A stretch of DNA of 64,000 nt from AP-15 sp963846635 (GCA_963846635.1 CAWJXM010000054.1:186001-250000); one strand, 5' to 3'; counted from the stretch's first letter, positions 7,387-17,818 are shown. The notes: generated from the sequence alone by a model not told the origin. Made by a program: numbers and translations.

Positions 7387-10113
7387 ATGGCGACAAGCTC
7401 AACGACCGAACCAGCGAAGACGGCTGAAGCGCAGCGTTTGGAGGAGGCGCGGGGGCAAGGGGTGCCGTGGCGACAATGGGGCCCGTATCTCAGCGAACGC
7501 CAATGGGGCATGGTGCGCGAGGATTATAGCGAGAATGGTGATGCGTGGGACTATTTCACCCACGACCAGGCCCGCTCGCGCGCTTATCACTGGGGCGAGG
7601 ACGGCATTGCCGGGATCAGCGATGACCACCAGCGGCTGTGTTTTGCATTGGCGTTGTGGAACGGCAAGGACCCGATCCTCAAGGAACGGATATTCGGCCT
7701 GACCAACAGCGAGGCCAATCACGGCGAGGACGTCAAGGAGTATTATTTCTATCTCGACAGCACGCCAACCCACTCCTACATGAAGTATCTCTATAAATAT
7801 CCGCAGAGCGAATTCCCTTACCTAAATCTGATAGAAACCAACCGACATCGCAATCGCCTGGATCCCGAATACGAATTGATCGACACCGGAATATTCAACG
7901 AAGACCAGTATTTCGACGTGTTCGTGGAATATGCGAAAGCCTCACCCACCGACATCCTGATCCAAATCGGTATATGCAATCGAGGGCGCGACGAGAGTGT
8001 GGTCCACGTGCTGCCGACGCTGTGGTTCCGCAACATCTGGACATGGTGGCCGGATGAGCCGAAACCATCCCTGAAGGATGCGTCTGGAGCGAACGGCGCC
8101 GGCGCCATTGCCGCAGTGCACGCGGCCCTTGGCGACTATTTTCTGCATTGCGAGGGCAATGCGCGATTGCTGTTCACTGAGAACGAGACGAACAATGAGC
8201 GGCTCTTCGGCTCGCCCAACTCCACACCCTACGTCAAGGATGGGATCAGCAATTTTGTCGTGGCGGGCGACCAGAACGCGGTCAACCCGAACCGCACCGG
8301 GACCAAAGCCGCCGCGCACTATCAGTTGAGCGTCGGCGCCGGGGCGACTGCGGTCATCCGGCTGCGGCTCATCAATGCCGCACCCGGCGCCGAGGGACCG
8401 TTCGGCAGGGGGTTCAATCAGATCATCGAGGCGCGCCGGCGCGAGGCGGACGCGTTCTATCAGGCCATCACGCCCGCCGGCGTCGGCGAGGATGCGGCCA
8501 ATGTCATGCGGCAAGCATTGGCCGGCATGCTGTGGAGCAAACAGTACTTCTTTTTCGACGTCGACATGTGGCTGCGCGAGCATGCCGTCGATCCGCTGCG
8601 GCCGTCATCGCGACAGCTGCGGAACCGCGAGTGGTTCCACATGATCAGCGACAATGTGATCTCGATGCCGGACAAATGGGAATATCCCTGGTTCGCCGCC
8701 TGGGATCTGGCGTTTCACACGATCGCGCTCTCCGTCGTCGACGTCGATTTCGCCAAGCAGCAGCTCGACCTGCTGCTTAGGGGACTTTTCTTGCATCCGA
8801 CCGGACAGATCCCGGCCTATGAGTGGAACTTCAGCGATGTCAATCCGCCGGTGCATGGCTGGGCCACGATCTTTGCCTATCGGATGGAGCAGGCGCTTCG
8901 CGGCAAGACCGACCTCGAATTCCTCAAACGGGTCTTCGGCAAGCTCACCGCGAATTTCGGCTGGTGGATAAACCGCAAGGATCGCTTCGGCAGGAACCTC
9001 TTCGAAGGAGGGTTTCTCGGGCTCGACAACATCGGCGTCTTCGACCGCAGCGCGCCGTTGCCGACCGGCGGCTATCTGGAGCAGGCCGACGGCACCGCGT
9101 GGGTGGCTCTCTACTCCCAGAACATGCTCGAGATCGCCTTCGAACTGGCGGCGTACGATCCGACCTACGAGGATTTGGCGTCGAACTACGCTATGGAGTT
9201 TCTTCTGATCGCCAGAGCCATGAACGCGATCGGTCCGGACGGCATGTGGGACGAGGAGGACGGCTTCTATTATGACGTCCTGCGCCTGCCCGACGGCGGC
9301 GCCATGCGGCTCAAGGTCCGCTCGATGGTCGGGCTGCTGCCGCTCTGCGCCGTGACGGTTGTCGAGAAGTGGCAGCGGGAGCGGGTGCCCAGACTGACGG
9401 CGGCAGCCTTCGAGCTCTTGCGGCGCATGCCGGAGCTGGGCAGCTCGATCCATGTGACCGGACCAGGCCATTATGGCGTCGCGGAACGCGGCATCCTCGC
9501 TCTGGTCAATGAGGACCGGCTGCGGCGAATTCTTTCCCGAATGCTCGACGAGAACGAATTCCTCAGCTTTTACGGGATCCGGGCCTTGTCGCGCTATCAC
9601 GCCGAGCGTCCCTATGTCTTCTCGGTGCAAGGCCAGGAATACCGGGTGAACTACCTGCCGGCCGAGTCGGACACCGGCATGTTCGGCGGCAACTCGAACT
9701 GGCGCGGGCCGATCTGGATGCCGGTCAATGTGCTGCTAATCCGCGCCCTGCTGCAGTATTACGTATATTACGGCGACAATTTCAAGATCGAGTGCCCGAC
9801 TGGCTCGCGCAATCTCATGAACCTGTTCGAGATCGCCCGCGAAATTGCCAGTCGGTTGACCCGGATCTTCCTGCGCGACGCCGCCGGCCGGCGGCCGGTG
9901 TTCGGCGGCGCCGAGAAGTTCCAGAGCGACCCCTGTTGGCGCGACTGCCTGCTGTTCTACGAGTATTTCCACGGCGACAACGGCGCCGGCATCGGCGCCA
10001 GTCATCAGACAGGATGGACCGGGCTGGTGGCGCCGCTGATCGAGATCTTTGGGCGTCTCGACGCCGACGCCCTTCTCGAAGGCGGCAGGGCCGCCGCCTT
10101 CCATCACAAATAG
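7387..10113 (+). CDS. Large glycoside hydrolase, GH63/MGH1-type
   Basis: The 908-residue protein resembles bacterial GH63 glucosidases and mannosylglycerate-hydrolase-like proteins. The N-terminal part (about 1-380) is beta-rich. The C-terminal part is an (alpha/alpha)6-type barrel with the conserved stretches WAAWDLAFH-like (PWFAAWDLAFHTIALS), PAYEWNFSDVNPPVHGWA, DEEDGFYYDVLRLPDG and GNSNWRGPIWMPVN. These proteins hydrolyse alpha-glucosidic or mannosyl bonds of small glycosides or compatible solutes; the substrate cannot be told. There is no signal peptide, so it is probably cytoplasmic. Its neighbours downstream are osmotic or membrane-stress type transporters, separated by about 1 kb. Confidence 0.87.
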   Translation: MATSSTTEPAKTAEAQRLEEARGQGVPWRQWGPYLSERQWGMVREDYSENGDAWDYFTHDQARSRAYHWGEDGIAGISDDHQRLCFALALWNGKDPILKERIFGLTNSEANHGEDVKEYYFYLDSTPTHSYMKYLYKYPQSEFPYLNLIETNRHRNRLDPEYELIDTGIFNEDQYFDVFVEYAKASPTDILIQIGICNRGRDESVVHVLPTLWFRNIWTWWPDEPKPSLKDASGANGAGAIAAVHAALGDYFLHCEGNARLLFTENETNNERLFGSPNSTPYVKDGISNFVVAGDQNAVNPNRTGTKAAAHYQLSVGAGATAVIRLRLINAAPGAEGPFGRGFNQIIEARRREADAFYQAITPAGVGEDAANVMRQALAGMLWSKQYFFFDVDMWLREHAVDPLRPSSRQLRNREWFHMISDNVISMPDKWEYPWFAAWDLAFHTIALSVVDVDFAKQQLDLLLRGLFLHPTGQIPAYEWNFSDVNPPVHGWATIFAYRMEQALRGKTDLEFLKRVFGKLTANFGWWINRKDRFGRNLFEGGFLGLDNIGVFDRSAPLPTGGYLEQADGTAWVALYSQNMLEIAFELAAYDPTYEDLASNYAMEFLLIARAMNAIGPDGMWDEEDGFYYDVLRLPDGGAMRLKVRSMVGLLPLCAVTVVEKWQRERVPRLTAAAFELLRRMPELGSSIHVTGPGHYGVAERGILALVNEDRLRRILSRMLDENEFLSFYGIRALSRYHAERPYVFSVQGQEYRVNYLPAESDTGMFGGNSNWRGPIWMPVNVLLIRALLQYYVYYGDNFKIECPTGSRNLMNLFEIAREIASRLTRIFLRDAAGRRPVFGGAEKFQSDPCWRDCLLFYEYFHGDNGAGIGASHQTGWTGLVAPLIEIFGRLDADALLEGGRAAAFHHK

Positions 10114-10287
10114 CCCCCGCTCGAATGGCCGCGACCCGCCGCCGATGTTGTGGGGTAGGCAAGCACGGGTAAGCGAAAATGGGCAAGATTTAACTTCTTC
10201 GAACGGAACATATACATGGTTTCTGTTTTGTTTATGAACCCAATACAAAGAGTTTTAGTGCTGAAGCCCATGCTAAACTATCAAAGG

Positions 10288-10425
10288 TGGGCTCGACAAA
10301 CTTTGCATTCCTTACCCCGCACCAGCAGAAGGAGGCCCGCAAGCGCCTCGAAGCGGGCGAGACGCAACGCAGCGTCGTCCGCTCCCAACGTCAGTCAGAG
10401 CACGATTTCGAGGCTGACGGCATAA
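10288..10425 (+). pseudogene. Serine recombinase C-terminal fragment, frameshifted
   Basis: The stretch FAFLTPHQQKEARKRLEAGE followed by TQRSV is the C-terminal helix-turn-helix region of Tn3-type resolvases. The reading then continues in another frame as NVSQSTISRLTA and a stop, which completes the expected helix. The shift is near 10384 and is explained by loss of two bases. The catalytic N-terminal domain is absent. It marks an old transposon boundary. Confidence 0.75.
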
Positions 10426-11099
10426 CCCATATGTCTGCGGAATCCTTTGGCGCGCCGGGGACGGCCGTCCGTTTTTTGGTGGACGAAAGTCTCGGCCGGA
10501 CGCCGTGCGGGTACTGAGGCAGCAGGGATGGATATCTGATCCGAGGCAGACGATCGGGCTTTTCGTCGGCCCTTGCCCCGAAACCGACCCTCGTCCCAGC
10601 CGGGCCGATCGGCGCAGGTGGGTGGAGAGCGACTCCTGCGCTGCTGCTTGCCAGATGACGCTTTGCGCCGAAGCGGACGATCACTCTTGGGGTGAACGCA
10701 TCGCTGCTCTCGGGCCCAAAGGGCCATTCCTGGTCAACGCGGTCGGAGAGCCTGTCGCTCGAAAGCAGAAGATCACAGCGGAAAGCTCGCGCGCCGATGT
10801 GCGGCCCGCTATACCCTTGGGTCGAGGAGGAGCTGGGGTGCCCGTTCAGTTAATCGAACGCGAGCTGGTGGCGATCTTCGCCGAGATCGCCGGCTACTGC
10901 GGCGGCTCCGGATTTTTGGACAGCGGGATAAGTCAAAGGCTGACCGGTCCCGAAAAGCGTGAAAGGTGGGTGCAAACGGGAATCAGACAGCGCGGCATTC
11001 AAGGAGCGATGTCTATACGGCGCGTTCGGGGGAGAAAACCTTGCCTGGGGTGCCGGCGGACCGCTGTCTCCTCAACGATAGATCGACGGTGGGAGACTA
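10426..11099. other. Non-coding or degenerate stretch
   Basis: No convincing gene is seen. An open frame of about 200 codons exists on the plus strand (10505-11119), but its composition and lack of motifs or ribosome site argue that it is chance. The last part should hold the promoter of the channel gene that starts at 11100. Confidence 0.5.
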
Positions 11100-11426
11100 A
11101 TGCGACCACGGCAAATTAGGCGCATCTTCTTCGCAGAGCTCTTTCGGCTTGTTCGCCTAGTCTGGCCGATCCTCTCCGCGGTTCTTTTCGCGATGATCGG
11201 GCCCGGACTTCTGATCGGGCACATAGAGAGGTGGCGCATCGATGAGGCTCTTTATTTTACCTTTGTGACCGGTCTCACCATCGGTTACGGCGATCTGGCG
11301 CCGCGACATGTTGTGTCGCGATTGCTCGCGGTGATGATTGGCTTTGCTGGTATCGTGCTGACAGGCCTCGTCGCGGCGATTAGCGTGGAGGCGCTTCGAA
11401 AGGCATCCCGCGATGCTAAAGAATGA
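11100..11426 (+). CDS. Two-transmembrane potassium channel
   Basis: The 108-residue inner-membrane protein has two hydrophobic segments (about 20-41 and 74-97) around a pore loop containing the K+ selectivity filter TIGYGD (residues 60-65). This is the minimal KcsA-like pore domain with no regulatory RCK or cyclic-nucleotide domain. It probably assembles as a tetramer and passes K+. It is followed by an AI-2E-type permease and an efflux pair in the same direction, with gaps of about 100 bases or less, suggesting one membrane-stress cluster. Confidence 0.88.
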   Translation: MRPRQIRRIFFAELFRLVRLVWPILSAVLFAMIGPGLLIGHIERWRIDEALYFTFVTGLTIGYGDLAPRHVVSRLLAVMIGFAGIVLTGLVAAISVEALRKASRDAKE

Positions 11427-11522
11427 AACGAGGCCGTCGTATGGGAGGCGGCATGACCCTTGTTGAGCGCCGAGCTGCCTTCATCCTGGCGTCGGTCTTT
11501 CAGGACGGGAAAGGGGGAAGAA

Positions 11523-12632
11523 ATGATGGACCCGAACGTGCTGAAGTCTGATCGCGCGCCTTCGCGCTCGACCATAATTGATCTTGCGCTTCAAATCGGA
11601 CTGATAGGCTTATTGGTCTACGCCTGCAGCCGATTCATATCGCCTTTTATCGACCTCCTGCTGTGGTCTGCAATCCTGGCGGTTATGCTGAATCCGCTGC
11701 ATCTCCGCCTGGCCGCCCGGCTCGGTAATCGCTGGTCGGCGCTGCTGATCGGGTTGGTCGGCGTCACGGTGATGTTGGTGGCGATGGTCACAGTGGTGAC
11801 GTCACTTGCGTCTTCTCTGTATTCGCTAGTCACGGGCTTGCATAATCATAGCCTCTCCGTCCCACCGCCGCCGCCATGGCTTCCCGGGCTCCCGCTGGTG
11901 GGTCGGAAACTGGCGGAGGCCTGGGTGCTCGCCGCCACCAACCTGCCGGCGGCGTTTGCCAAATACCGCGAGGTGTTGAGCGAACCCACGAAATGGCTCG
12001 TGTCTTCCGCCGGTGGCCTAGCCGCCGGCCAGCTATCGTTCGTTCTCTCCTTCGCGATTGCCGCGGTCCTTGTCGCCTACGGCAGGGGAGCCGCCGATTT
12101 CGCTCGGCGTCTGCTGGGAGTTTTTACCGGCAGCGAGGTTGAAGGGGCCCATCTGGTGACGCTGACGGCCGCTACGATCCGCGGCGTAGCGCTAGGCGTT
12201 GTCGGCGTAGCGGTGATCCAGTCGCTTCTCCTCGCCGTCGGATTCTTTGCCATTGGCCTTCCGGCAGCCGGCCTTTGGACGGTCGTTGTGCTTTTGCTAT
12301 GTATCGTGCAGGTGCCGGCGGTACTGGTGACACTGCCGATCATAGTCTATGTCTTTGCGACGAAAGCAACGCAGCCGGCTATCATCTTCCTGGTCTGGAC
12401 CCTCGTCGCCGGGCTCAGCGACAATGTCCTAAAGCCATTGATGCTCGGCCGCGGACTGGAAGTGCCGATGCCGGTAATTCTGATTGGCGTCATCGGCGGC
12501 ATGATTGCCGACGGCCTTCTCGGCCTGTTTGTGGGGCCTGTGGTGCTGGCAGTCGGTTATGTGCTGCTCATTGAATGGATGCAACAGCGCCGCGCCCAGC
12601 GCGGGCCGCCGGACGCCGATCGGACGCCGTAA
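11523..12632 (+). CDS. AI-2E/PerM family transporter
   Basis: The 369-residue protein has seven to eight hydrophobic segments. The central soluble part contains the Pro-rich loop SVPPPPPWLPGLP, and the C-terminal half has the characteristic LVWTLVAGLSDNVLKPLMLG block with the conserved D-x-x-LKP of the family. Members include TqsA and Na+/H+ antiporter-like PerM proteins; substrate is uncertain. The start at 11523 (ATGATG) follows AAAGGGGGAAG directly, so the in-frame codons further upstream are not needed. Confidence 0.87.
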   Translation: MMDPNVLKSDRAPSRSTIIDLALQIGLIGLLVYACSRFISPFIDLLLWSAILAVMLNPLHLRLAARLGNRWSALLIGLVGVTVMLVAMVTVVTSLASSLYSLVTGLHNHSLSVPPPPPWLPGLPLVGRKLAEAWVLAATNLPAAFAKYREVLSEPTKWLVSSAGGLAAGQLSFVLSFAIAAVLVAYGRGAADFARRLLGVFTGSEVEGAHLVTLTAATIRGVALGVVGVAVIQSLLLAVGFFAIGLPAAGLWTVVVLLLCIVQVPAVLVTLPIIVYVFATKATQPAIIFLVWTLVAGLSDNVLKPLMLGRGLEVPMPVILIGVIGGMIADGLLGLFVGPVVLAVGYVLLIEWMQQRRAQRGPPDADRTP

Positions 12633-12713
12633 AATGCGACTTTTGCTGCCGGCGTGCCTCGGGCGCCAGGAAGCTGGCATCGGTACCAGGGCTGCCAAAC
12701 GCGTGTTGCCTCA

Positions 12714-13857
12714 ATGAGCACTGAATTTGAAACCACCAACAAAATTGCGGTGGAGGAACGCATCCCTGCGAAGCCCACTGCCGCGGACACCGACTCTGCG
12801 AACCCGCTGCGCAAGGCGGCGCTGATTGTCGTCGCCGTGACCATTCTGCTGTTTGCCTTGTCGATCGTGATGGAGCGGTTCACGCCTTTGTCATCGCAAG
12901 CGGTCGTACAAGCATATGTTATCCGCATGGCTCCCGACGTCGCGGGTCGTGTTATAGGCGTCGACGTCGCCGACAATACTCGCGTCGACGCAGGGCAGGT
13001 CCTGTTCCGCATCGATCCGCGCCCTTTCGAACTTGCCGTGGCGGAGGCGCAGGCCCAGGTCGAGCAGATCGGTCAGACGCTGGGAGCCTCTACGGCCGCC
13101 GTGGAATCGGCACAGGCGCGCGTCGTTAAGGAGGCGGCCGAACTCGAGAACGTTCACGCCCAGACGGAGCGGGTTTTCGAACTTGTCAAACGGGGCGTCT
13201 ACCCCCCCGCCAAGGGCGATACAGCCCGCGCCACACAGGACGCCGCACGGGCGACGCTGAGGGCCAGCCAGGCCGACCTTGCCAAGGCGCGGGAAGAGCT
13301 TGGCCCTAAGGGCGCTGACAATCCCCAGCTTAAGGCCGCGCTTGCGACGTTGGAGCGTGCGCGGCTCAATCTTCTTTACACAACGGTCAAGGCCCCTGCC
13401 GCCGGCGTGGTCTCCAATCTCCAACTTGCCACCGGCCAATTCGTAGCGATAGGGCAGGCGGCCCTTACCTTCATCGACACGAGCACGGTCTGGGTTTCGG
13501 CGGATTTCAAGGAGAATAGCCTCGAATACATGTCTCCGTCCGATCGGGCCGAAATAGTATTCGAACTCGTTGCCAGGCTCGGTCTTCAAAGCTCACGTCG
13601 AGAGCATAGGCTGGGGCGTCTCCCAGAATAACGTCGATCCCAATACCGGTCTGCCAACGGTCAAAAACGCCACGGGGTGGGTGCGCGACCCGCAGCGTTT
13701 CCCGGTACGTTTGATCGTCGACGAGACGCCGCCGCGGGGCAGCGTACGGGTTGGTTCGCAAGTGAATGTCGTCGTCTACACCGGCAACAATCCGGTCACG
13801 GACGCCCTGGGTGCCGTATTTATTCGCCTCATCTCCATCCTGACCTATGCCAGCTGA
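12714..13857 (+). pseudogene. HlyD/EmrA-type membrane fusion protein, frameshifted
   Basis: The N-terminal cytoplasmic tail, one membrane segment (KAALIVVAVTILLFALSI), biotinyl-lipoyl-like beta domain (VIRMAPDVAGRVIGVDVADN), an alpha-helical hairpin (about 105-210) and the second half of the lipoyl domain (VKAPAAGVVSNLQLATGQ) are all present. Near 13569-13572 the frame breaks after EIVFELV. One extra base moves the true continuation (PGSVFKAHVESIGWGVSQNN) into another frame, which runs to 13857. Without the extra base the protein would be about 380 residues. It overlaps the DUF2955 gene by 11 bases, the usual pairing for exporters of aromatic acids or drugs. Confidence 0.85.
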
Positions 13858-14887
13858 TACTTTTGCCGCGGAGGCGATGCGGTCACGCCAGCGGCGCATC
13901 GGACTGCGGGTCGCGCTCGCGGTCGCTGCCGGATTCACCTGGAACCTAGCGACGGGTGCGGTCATTCCGTTCTTTGGACCGGTCCTCGCGGTGCAATTCC
14001 TGATTCTCGGCGCCGGGCCCTTGCCGCTGTCAAGGGCAGTCGCGTTCGTTGGGCTCGTGCTGGTCGTCGGACAGGCCTTCATTGTTCTTAACGGCATCTT
14101 CGGCAACCACCCGATCCAGCTGCTGACACTGCTCGGTCTACTCTTTTTCGTATGCTTCTTCGTACAGGCGCGGGGAAAGGGTGGCCCTGTAATCTTCCTC
14201 TGCTTGATGATCGCGATCACGGTTACCCTGCTCGATCGCGTGCATGACTCGCTAGACACAAGCATTATTGCAATATTGCTCCAAGCTTATCTAAGCGCCG
14301 TGGTCTTGTCGTGGCTCGCCCATGCGATTCTGCCAGGCCACGATGCGACCGACGGCGCGCCGCAGGCAGCTCCGGCCACCGACAGGCCCGCCATGCGAGC
14401 TCTCGCCAATGCCGCTATCCTGCTCGGCGCCATGGCGCTCTGCCTGACCAACAACGCCCTCTCCTTGGCGCTCGTCCTTCCGATCACCGTCGCTTCCGTG
14501 CTGCTTCAGTTTGACTTCGCAACTAGCGTCCGCTCCGCCCTTAGCCTTGTCGCCGTCAATCTGCTGAGCGGGGTGCTTGCCTCCCTGGCCTTTGCGTTCG
14601 TCGAGCTGCGCCCGTCGCTGCCCTTCGTGTTCCTGACCGTCTTTCTCGTCGGGTTGATTCTGGGTGGACGGGCCACGGCCGGCCTTGCCAAGATGTATGC
14701 TGGAGCGCTTACGACTTTCCTGATTCTGCTCGGATCTGGCATATCGCCGTTGCCCACGACGACCGCAGAGTCGTTCGCGACCCGGATCGGCTACGTCCTG
14801 TTGGCGGTCGGGTACACTCTGTGCATGACGGCGCTACTATGGCCGGGCGAACGACGTACTTCGACGCAACTCTCCTTGCGCTCATGA
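13847..14887 (+). CDS. DUF2955 (FUSC-like) inner-membrane exporter component
   Basis: The 346-residue protein has about ten hydrophobic segments in two similar halves, each with the R-x-A-L-A-V-A-like opening (RRIGLRVALAVAAGF at about residues 16-30). DUF2955 proteins partner with HlyD-type fusion proteins in efflux of small organic compounds. The neighbouring gene encodes such a fusion protein but is frameshifted, so the pump may be inactive. The short overlap with it suggests translational coupling. No regulator is adjacent. Confidence 0.8.
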   Translation: MPADTFAAEAMRSRQRRIGLRVALAVAAGFTWNLATGAVIPFFGPVLAVQFLILGAGPLPLSRAVAFVGLVLVVGQAFIVLNGIFGNHPIQLLTLLGLLFFVCFFVQARGKGGPVIFLCLMIAITVTLLDRVHDSLDTSIIAILLQAYLSAVVLSWLAHAILPGHDATDGAPQAAPATDRPAMRALANAAILLGAMALCLTNNALSLALVLPITVASVLLQFDFATSVRSALSLVAVNLLSGVLASLAFAFVELRPSLPFVFLTVFLVGLILGGRATAGLAKMYAGALTTFLILLGSGISPLPTTTAESFATRIGYVLLAVGYTLCMTALLWPGERRTSTQLSLRS

Positions 14888-15188
14888 GGGCGCAATGCGA
14901 CATGGCGAGCGCGCGCCAGCATCTCAGCTTCCGTAGCGTCGGCCGAGCGCTGTAGTTGGCCTGAAAGTTCGTTGGCGACATGCGGTACATCGCGCGATCG
15001 CGCATGCGCTCCCGCTTTCCACTCCACCTCGCCGTTGCTCCACCTCGGCGGCAATGTCTGAAGAGGGGCGATTGTGTTGAAAAAGTCGTCCGTGCTCGAC
15101 GGCGGCACGATTTAGGTAATATTATACATTCGCACCGGCCTGATGTAATTCTTTTATGATGTTGAGCCGATGCGGCTGTTGTCTGTGG
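14888..15188. other. Gap between exporter gene and IS481 transposase
   Basis: No gene is supported. It should contain one end of the IS481 element, but clear inverted repeats could not be matched by eye between this stretch and 16257-16381. Confidence 0.4.
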
Positions 15189-16256
15189 TCAAGCGGCCAT
15201 GAGTTTTTCCTTTGCCAGAGGGAGTGCGTCAAGGAAGGTCTGCATCGGTGTCTTACCGAAGCACCAGCGGCCCTGGTGAGGCCGACGCTCATTGTATTCG
15301 ACAAGCCAGGCATCGAGATCGGCCTGCAGCTCGTCGACCGTGCGATAGATCTTCTTACGGAAGGCCACCCGATAGAATTCGTCGAGCACGGTGCGATGGA
15401 AGCGCTCGCAGATGCCGTTGGTCTGCGGGCTCTTGGTCTTGGTGCGGCTGTGGTCGATATCTTCGACCGCGAGATAGAGCTCGTATTCATGGCTTTCGCT
15501 GCCGCAGAACTCGGTGCCACGGTCGGTCAGCACCCGGCATAGGCGGATCTCGTGCTCATCGTAGAACGGCACCACTCGGTCATTGAGGATCTCGGCCGCG
15601 GTAATCGGGGTCTTGCGGTCCCTCGGGTCGCGGCGTTGCCGCGCCCAAGGACAGGCGCCGAGCTTGGCAAAGGCCACTTTGGCATAGGTGTCGATAAAGC
15701 TCTGCTGGTAGACCCGCCCGACGCCCTTCAGCGTGCCGACATAAAACGTATCCTGGGCACCGCAATAGCCGGGGCATTCGCTGTCGAACTCGCCATGGGC
15801 CTCCTTGTCGGCCTTGGCCTTCTCGAGCGCGGCGATCTGGGCCTCGGTTAACAGAATCCCCTCCTGTGCCACCTTGGCTTCGAGCGCCTTGAGGCGATGT
15901 TTCATCGCGGTCAGGTCGTGCCGCTGCCACACGCAGCGCACCCCGGCCGGCGAGATCGACAGGCCGCGCCGCTTCAGCGCCTCCGACACCCGCACCTGGC
16001 CCCAGGCCGGCTGCTCGATCGCCATAGCGACCACCGCCTCTTCAATCTCGATCGGGGTGCGGTTCTTCAGGATCGGCTTCTTGCGGCTGATTTCCTGCAG
16101 CGCCAACTCGCCGCCTTTGTCGTACAGCTCCTTGAAGCGGTAGAAGCTGTCCCGGCTGTACCCCATCATCTTGCAGGCTTGGCTGACATTGCCGAGCTGC
16201 TTGGCTAGCTCCAGCAAACCTACCTTGGCTCGGATGATCTTTTGCTCCTGGGTCAT
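15189..16256 (-). CDS. IS481-family transposase
   Basis: The 355-residue protein has an N-terminal helix-turn-helix (SQACKMMGYSRDSFYRFKEL) and a C-terminal rve catalytic core: QDTFYVGTLKGVG holds the first Asp, VLTDRGTEFCG the second, and TNGICERFHRTVLDEFY the Glu. This is standard for IS481 transposases. Between AFAKLG and DRKTPITAAE there is an extra segment of about 13 residues (ACPWARQRRDPR and flanks), where relatives as I recall them read almost directly from AKLY to KTPIT. The start at 16256 precedes MTQEQKIIRAK; the longer frame is in the element leader. It abuts a truncated IS91 gene at 16382. Confidence 0.9.
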   Translation of the reverse strand: MTQEQKIIRAKVGLLELAKQLGNVSQACKMMGYSRDSFYRFKELYDKGGELALQEISRKKPILKNRTPIEIEEAVVAMAIEQPAWGQVRVSEALKRRGLSISPAGVRCVWQRHDLTAMKHRLKALEAKVAQEGILLTEAQIAALEKAKADKEAHGEFDSECPGYCGAQDTFYVGTLKGVGRVYQQSFIDTYAKVAFAKLGACPWARQRRDPRDRKTPITAAEILNDRVVPFYDEHEIRLCRVLTDRGTEFCGSESHEYELYLAVEDIDHSRTKTKSPQTNGICERFHRTVLDEFYRVAFRKKIYRTVDELQADLDAWLVEYNERRPHQGRWCFGKTPMQTFLDALPLAKEKLMAA

Positions 16257-16381
16257 GTCGTGATCTCCGTCCCGCCGAAGGGCGGGTCGCGGTCCCGCTT
16301 CAGGTGAGAACCGCGTCCCGCCCTCCGGCTCCGTTTCGGAAACCAACAATGCCTGTCAGATTAAGTCCAAGCTAATACATC

Positions 16382-17395
16382 TGCTACAACTCCTGCCGCA
16401 ACCGGCACTGCCCCAAGTGCCAAGCCGCCGCTGCCAAGCAGTGGCTGGCCGACCGCCAGGCCGACCTCTTGCCGGTGCCCTATTTCCATGTCGTCTTCAC
16501 CCTGCCGGGCCCGATCGCCGACATCGCCTATCAGAACAAGGCGGTCGTCTATGACCTGTTGCTGAAAGTCGCTGCCGAGACCCTGATCACGATTGCGGCC
16601 GATCCCAAGCATCTCGGCGCCAGCATCGGGCTCACCGCCGTGCTGCACACCTGGGGATCAGCGCTCACCCACCATCCGCACGCCCATATCATCGTGCCCG
16701 GCGGCGGCTTCTCACCCGACGGCCAGCACTGGATCGCCTGCCGACCCGGTTTCTTTCTGTCCGTGCGGGTGCTCTCACGCCTGTTCCTGGAAAGGCTGAC
16801 CGCCGCCTACCAAGCCGGGCGCCTGGCGTTCTTCGCCGACCAGGCTGCTCTGGCCGAACCGGCAGTCTTCAAAAATCACCTCGCCGCATTGCGGAACATC
16901 GAATGGGTGGTCTATGCCAAGCGGCCTTTTGCCGGACCCGATGCTGTGCTCGCCTACCTGTCCCGCTACACGCACCGGATTGCCATCGCCAACAGCCGGC
17001 TCGTCGCCTTCGACGGCGAGCGCGTGACCTTTAAATGGAAGGATTACCGGGCCAAGGGCGACGCTCGCTACAAGCTGATGACGCTCGACGTCGACGAGTT
17101 CAGCCGCCGCTTCCTGATCCATGTGTTACCCGACGGGTTCCATCGCATCCAGCACTACGGCCTCTTCGCCAACGCCAATCGGGCCGACAATGTCGCATTG
17201 GCCCGCCGGCTCCTGGGCGTACCCGACCCAGCCCCATCGAGCGGGAACAGCGATGGCGCCGATCGTGGTCGCGAAGACGAAGAGCCGAACATTTGTCCTT
17301 GCTGCAGCGGGCGCATGGTCATCGTCGAGACCTTCGAACCTGGCTGCGAGCCTCGGCTCTGGCCCACCCCATCGCTCCGGCTCGACAGCTCATGA
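16382..17395 (+). pseudogene. IS91-family transposase, 5'-truncated
   Basis: Reading opens at the family's zinc region YNSCRNRHCPKCQ and runs through the HUH motif HPHAHIIVPGGG to the Tyr region YLSRYTHRIAIANSRL and a C-terminal tail with CPCCSGRM. IS91 transposases move by rolling circle. The first 70 or so residues (N-terminal zinc finger start) are missing, cut off at the edge of the IS481 element, and they are not found on its other side. It is therefore a remnant with an intact catalytic part but no native start. Confidence 0.87.
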
Positions 17396-17685
17396 CCACA
17401 ACGCTCTTGCCGCCATCCCATATCACTCCGCCTGGTCCAGGCCGATATCCCGCCGACAACGGCCACGCTCCGCCTATCGCAACCGTCAGCGCCCACTCCG
17501 ACCGCCAAACCGCAGATCGCTCGGCCCGACATCGCCGTCGCGATCCCGCCCAGGGCGACCAACCGCAACAGTCAGCCGGCGCCCTTGTCCGCAATCGGGA
17601 AATCACATCAAACGCCGGCGCCAAATCCCCATAGACCGACACCACCGCCGACAACAACTCGCCCCGCGGTTTCCTCCCATGAGGC

Positions 17686-17744
17686 TTTTCGGACGCTTGC
17701 CTCCGTATACTCGCTTACACCTGTGTCTGGCAGGCGTCCGAAAA
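17686..17744. repeat. 16-bp inverted repeat downstream of the IS91 remnant
   Basis: TTTTCGGACGCTTGCC (17686-17701) and GGCAGGCGTCCGAAAA (17729-17744) are complementary except for one base, with a 27-base loop. The hairpin follows the IS91 transposase by about 290 bases. It could be part of the IS91 replication origin end or a separate terminator-like structure. No other gene is seen in 17396-17818. Confidence 0.6.
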
Positions 17745-17818
17745 CCCTTAACATGAAGACCAGTTCCCGACGCCAAGGCTGAGCGGCCGTTGTGGGTTTC
17801 AAAAGCGGTCCTTGCAGA

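Noticed and set aside
10505..11119. 204-codon open frame
   Set aside because: No motif, no ribosome site, unlikely composition; overlaps the start of the channel gene.
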